Assembly (NCBI GenBank): GCA_012514535.1 | Contig: JAAZAA010000144.1 | Coordinates: forward strand, 1-34,134 | Direction of reading: 5' to 3' | Length of the DNA stretch: 34,134 nucleotides | Source of the DNA: Myxococcales bacterium | GTDB lineage: Bacteria; Myxococcota_A; Polyangia; Polyangiales; Polyangiaceae | In this document: positions 31,758 to 34,134 of the stretch, piece after piece | How the letters are laid out: every line of letters starts with the position of its first letter | How positions within the stretch are numbered: the first letter of the stretch is position 1 | Translations under genes and position numbers: made by a program | Notes under the pieces: model-generated | Database searches by the model: none | What the model saw: the letters and a program-made list of their open reading frames with translations, nothing else | What the model was told of the DNA's origin: nothing

Positions 31758-32125
31758 CTCGATGGCAGGTTACGCCGAGGACAATGGGTGGAAATTGCCC
31801 GACGCAGGGCCGGGTCTAGCGTCGTTCATTTGTGCCTCGGCTGCAACGTGATGATATTTCAAGCACCGTCCAAATTCGCCGGCGTTGGCCGGTTGGGCGG
31901 ACGCCCCCCCGGCCACCCCCACGGCCCCCGAACGAAGCACTCCGGACGCCCTCCAGGCGTCCGTGAGACTCGGCGAGAGCGGCCCCCGGCGCCCCACCGG
32001 AGGGCCCTCCCAGCCCCAGCCAGAGCCCCCGGCCAGGGCCCTTGGAGTCCCACCCCCGGAGCCCCCGGAGTCTTACCCCCGCAAACCACGGCGCCCGCCC
32101 CTGCGCGAATCCGACCTCCTCCTGG
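31758..32125. other. Gene-free region with one hairpin
   Basis: Between sppA (ends 32126) and the kinase (starts 31757). Contains CGGACGCC-5-GGCGTCCG (31943-31963). Short open frames here are Gly/Arg/Pro-rich and not credible. The AT-richer part (31815-31875) is the likely kinase promoter area, with no clear boxes. Confidence 0.45.
31943..31963 (-). terminator. 8-bp hairpin downstream of sppA
   Basis: CGGACGCC (31943-31950), loop CTCCA, GGCGTCCG (31956-31963). About 160 bases after the sppA stop on its strand. No U-tract, so a weak terminator call. Confidence 0.3.
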
Positions 32126-34024
32126 TCAAGAAGCAACCTCGACATCGCAGTGAGCGGCGATCCGACACCCCTCCTCGGCCAGCAACCAGGTTTCGAGCCA
32201 AGGGAGGCCTCCCCGGCCCAGCGCTCCGCGCCCGAGCAGGGATTCGATCCATCCCACGGCCACCCCCGCTCCGGACAAGCCCCGCCCTGACAACCCCATC
32301 CAAGAGAGGCCCATCCAAGAAAGACCCATCCAAGAACGACCCATCCAAGAACGACCCATCCAAGAACGACCCAGCGCGCCGAGCACCGCGCCGCCCCAGG
32401 GCACCCCCTGGAGGAGCCTCGGCTCCAGCTCCGCTCCCCGCTCCACCAGGGCACGCGCCTCCTCCAGCGCGTCTCGGAAGCCGCCGAGCCGATCGATGAG
32501 TCCCTCCCGGAGCGCCGCGCGCCCCGACCAGACGCGGCCCTCGGCCACCCGTCGGATCTCCTCGTCCCCACGGCCCCGCCCCTCCGCCACCACACGGATG
32601 AAGTCGTCGTAGACGAGCTCGAGCTCCCGCTCGAACGCCTCCCGCTCGTCGAGGCGCAAGGCCCTCGCTGGAGAGAACATGTCCACGCGCTCCCCCCGCC
32701 GGATCGTCTCGAGGTGCACCCCCAGCCGCTTGAGCAGCTCGCCCGCGACGGGCTTGGCGGCGACGACGCCGATCGAACCCGTCAGGGTGACGGGCTGAGC
32801 CACGATGCGCTGCGCGCCCACGCCGATCATGTAGCCGCCGCTCGCGGCGACGTCGCAGAAGTAGGCCACCACCGGCTTCACGGCGCGGACCTGTCGCACC
32901 GCTCGTAGGATGCGAGCCGATGCCAACGCGCTGCCTCCCCGCGAGTCCACGTGGAGCAGGACGGCACGAGCTCGAGGATCCTTGCGGGCCCGCTCGAGCG
33001 CGTGCACCAGAGGGCGCTCCGCAGCGACGACCACCCCGGGGCGAGCCTCGGAGACGATGGCGCCGTGCACGTCGATCACGGCGACGTAGTCGCGAGGCCG
33101 CCAGGAGACGAACCGAACTCGGCGGCGGCGCGCGTAGGTCCCGATGCCGACGGGCTCCGTCCGCGTGGGGACCCGGTGTCCACGCGCCCTCCCCGCGGGC
33201 GGCGCGTCTCCCGGCGCTCGGGGCTCCGGCGGTACCCCCGGCCAGGCGAGGAGCCGCTCCGTGAGCTCCTGGTCGGTCACGAGCGCGTCCACGATACCGC
33301 GCTCCAAAGCGTCCCGCGCCGCGCAGGGGCTCTGCTCGATCCACTCCAGCACCCGCTCGCGCTCGACACGGCGTCCCGCGCAGAGGGCCGCCACCCCGTC
33401 TTCGAAGAGGTCGTCGAGGAGCTCGCCGAGCTGCTGTCGCTGCGGCTCACTCATGGTGGCGCGGGCCAGGTTCTCCGCGGCGGTCTTGTAGCGCCCCCGC
33501 GCGTACACCTCCGCCTCGACGCCGACCCGATCGAGGGCGTCCTTGACGTAGGGCACCGACGCCGCGACGCCCAGGGGCGCGATGGACGCCGCAGGGTCCA
33601 TCCACAGCGCGTCCGCGCAGGCGGCCAGTGTGAGCTCTCGAAGAGAGGCGCCCTGGGGCAGATGGACGATCACGTGCTTGCCCTGGGCCCGCAGCCCCTC
33701 GAGCAGCTCTCGCAGCGAGCGGAGCCGCGCCGCTCCACCCCCCACCGACGCCAGGGTCACCAGCAGCCCCCGCGCCCGCTCGTCGGTCGCGAGATCATCG
33801 AGCACCTCCGCGAGCCGATGGAGGTTCAGCTCCTGCTTCTGCCCGCGGGACTTCAGGAGCTCCGTCCAGTGTTTGCGGGGCCGCGGCAGATCGAGCAGCG
33901 GTCCGTCGACGCGCAGGTGCACCCACCCCGTCCGCCCCACCGCACGACGTCGCCGCCAGTGCCGCAACGGGAAGAACAGCAACAAGAAGGTGTTCACCAC
34001 CAGCGCGAAGATGAGCCGCAGCAC
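32126..34024 (-). CDS. sppA: Signal peptide peptidase SppA, tandem S49 type
   Basis: SppA degrades leftover signal peptides at the inner membrane. I choose GTG 34024 (632 residues) since it puts the membrane anchor (3-20, LRLIFALVVNTFLLLFFP) at the N-terminus. A longer frame to 34117 begins inside a 14-bp tandem repeat. Two S49 domains follow. The catalytic Lys180 lies in GRYKTAAENL (E. coli Lys209) and Ser395 in VAASGGYMIG (E. coli Ser409), both intact, with the TLTGSIGV strand after it. Length and order match the 67K-type enzyme. After the second domain a tail of about 45 residues carries (R/L)SWMG repeats not known to me in SppA. Confidence 0.95.
   Translation of the reverse strand: MLRLIFALVVNTFLLLFFPLRHWRRRRAVGRTGWVHLRVDGPLLDLPRPRKHWTELLKSRGQKQELNLHRLAEVLDDLATDERARGLLVTLASVGGGAARLRSLRELLEGLRAQGKHVIVHLPQGASLRELTLAACADALWMDPAASIAPLGVAASVPYVKDALDRVGVEAEVYARGRYKTAAENLARATMSEPQRQQLGELLDDLFEDGVAALCAGRRVERERVLEWIEQSPCAARDALERGIVDALVTDQELTERLLAWPGVPPEPRAPGDAPPAGRARGHRVPTRTEPVGIGTYARRRRVRFVSWRPRDYVAVIDVHGAIVSEARPGVVVAAERPLVHALERARKDPRARAVLLHVDSRGGSALASARILRAVRQVRAVKPVVAYFCDVAASGGYMIGVGAQRIVAQPVTLTGSIGVVAAKPVAGELLKRLGVHLETIRRGERVDMFSPARALRLDEREAFERELELVYDDFIRVVAEGRGRGDEEIRRVAEGRVWSGRAALREGLIDRLGGFRDALEEARALVERGAELEPRLLQGVPWGGAVLGALGRSWMGRSWMGRSWMGLSWMGLSWMGLSGRGLSGAGVAVGWIESLLGRGALGRGGLPWLETWLLAEEGCRIAAHCDVEVAS
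32295..32369 (-). repeat. 15-bp tandem repeat, 5 copies, in sppA 3' end
   Basis: Units of CCCATCCAAGAACGA type at 32295, 32310, 32325, 32340 and 32355; the last three are identical, the first two diverge by one to three bases. In frame, it encodes (R/L)SWMG repeats at the C-terminus of SppA. Confidence 0.97.
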
Positions 34025-34106
34025 GGGCCCATTACAGCCGGCCCGGAGAGGCCCGGCAAACCCCGCGCGGCCCGCCCATCCCCGCGCGGACCAACGAGCT
34101 CCGCTC

Positions 34107-34134
34107 TCCAGCCGCACCCTTCCAGCCGCACCCT
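34107..34134. repeat. 14-bp tandem repeat at window edge
   Basis: TCCAGCCGCACCCT is exact at 34107-34120 and 34121-34134 and may continue beyond the window. Confidence 0.9.

Overview
The window is GC-rich bacterial chromosome (roughly 70% GC by eye). It looks like a member of the Myxococcota (Polyangia, possibly near Sandaracinus or Polyangium). This rests on inference from five Hanks-type Ser/Thr kinase genes in 34 kb, secreted TPR-PEGA and AgmX-like proteins, Gly/Ser/Thr-rich lipoproteins, and an ECF sigma factor with a membrane anti-sigma-like partner. I saw no phage or transposase genes, no CRISPR array and no rRNA. One tRNA gene is present.

Layout. 1-2850: a soluble kinase with a C-terminal helical module, converging on a secreted envelope protein. 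2988-7544: an ECF sigma factor, an overlapping single-pass membrane protein, a glycoside-hydrolase-like lipoprotein and a Gly-rich carbohydrate-binding-like lipoprotein, all on + and plausibly one surface-polysaccharide regulon. 7697-8000: three 16-bp tandem repeats, then tRNA-Arg(CCU). 8106-10469: an MFS transporter (-) and a His-rich cupin lipoprotein (+). 10470-11614: a gene-free stretch of about 1.1 kb holding four strong hairpins. 11615-12862: a kinase with an N-terminal coiled coil. 13011-16713: a compact minus-strand run of radical SAM/B12 protein, TatD nuclease and TcdA. 17070-18760: a UspA-like protein and a TPR-PEGA membrane protein. 18764-22869: a tail-anchored-type kinase and, divergent from it, a kinase behind a periplasmic sensor. 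22971-24758: an SRPBCC protein, an exported bifunctional-nuclease-domain lipoprotein and a thioesterase. 25170-29265: 4-alpha-glucanotransferase (malQ), a one-POTRA Omp85 protein and a translationally overlapping periplasmic protein. 29397-31757: a kinase-FHA-degenerate GGDEF fusion followed by an AgmX/PglI-like membrane protein. 32126-34024: signal peptide peptidase sppA with a pentapeptide-repeat tail.

How the genes work together. The dominant theme is envelope sensing. Kinases of five different architectures (soluble, coiled-coil, tail-anchored, periplasmic-sensor, FHA-GGDEF) sit among lipoproteins, outer-membrane assembly genes and a sigma/anti-sigma pair. The strongest leads for something undescribed are the kinase-FHA-degenerate GGDEF plus AgmX-like pair (29397-31757), the hairpin array at 10537-10733, the Omp85 plus overlapping small partner (26979-29265), and the sigma-controlled glycan-surface cluster with an altered catalytic motif (2988-7544). 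All family names come from reading motifs by eye. No database search was run.
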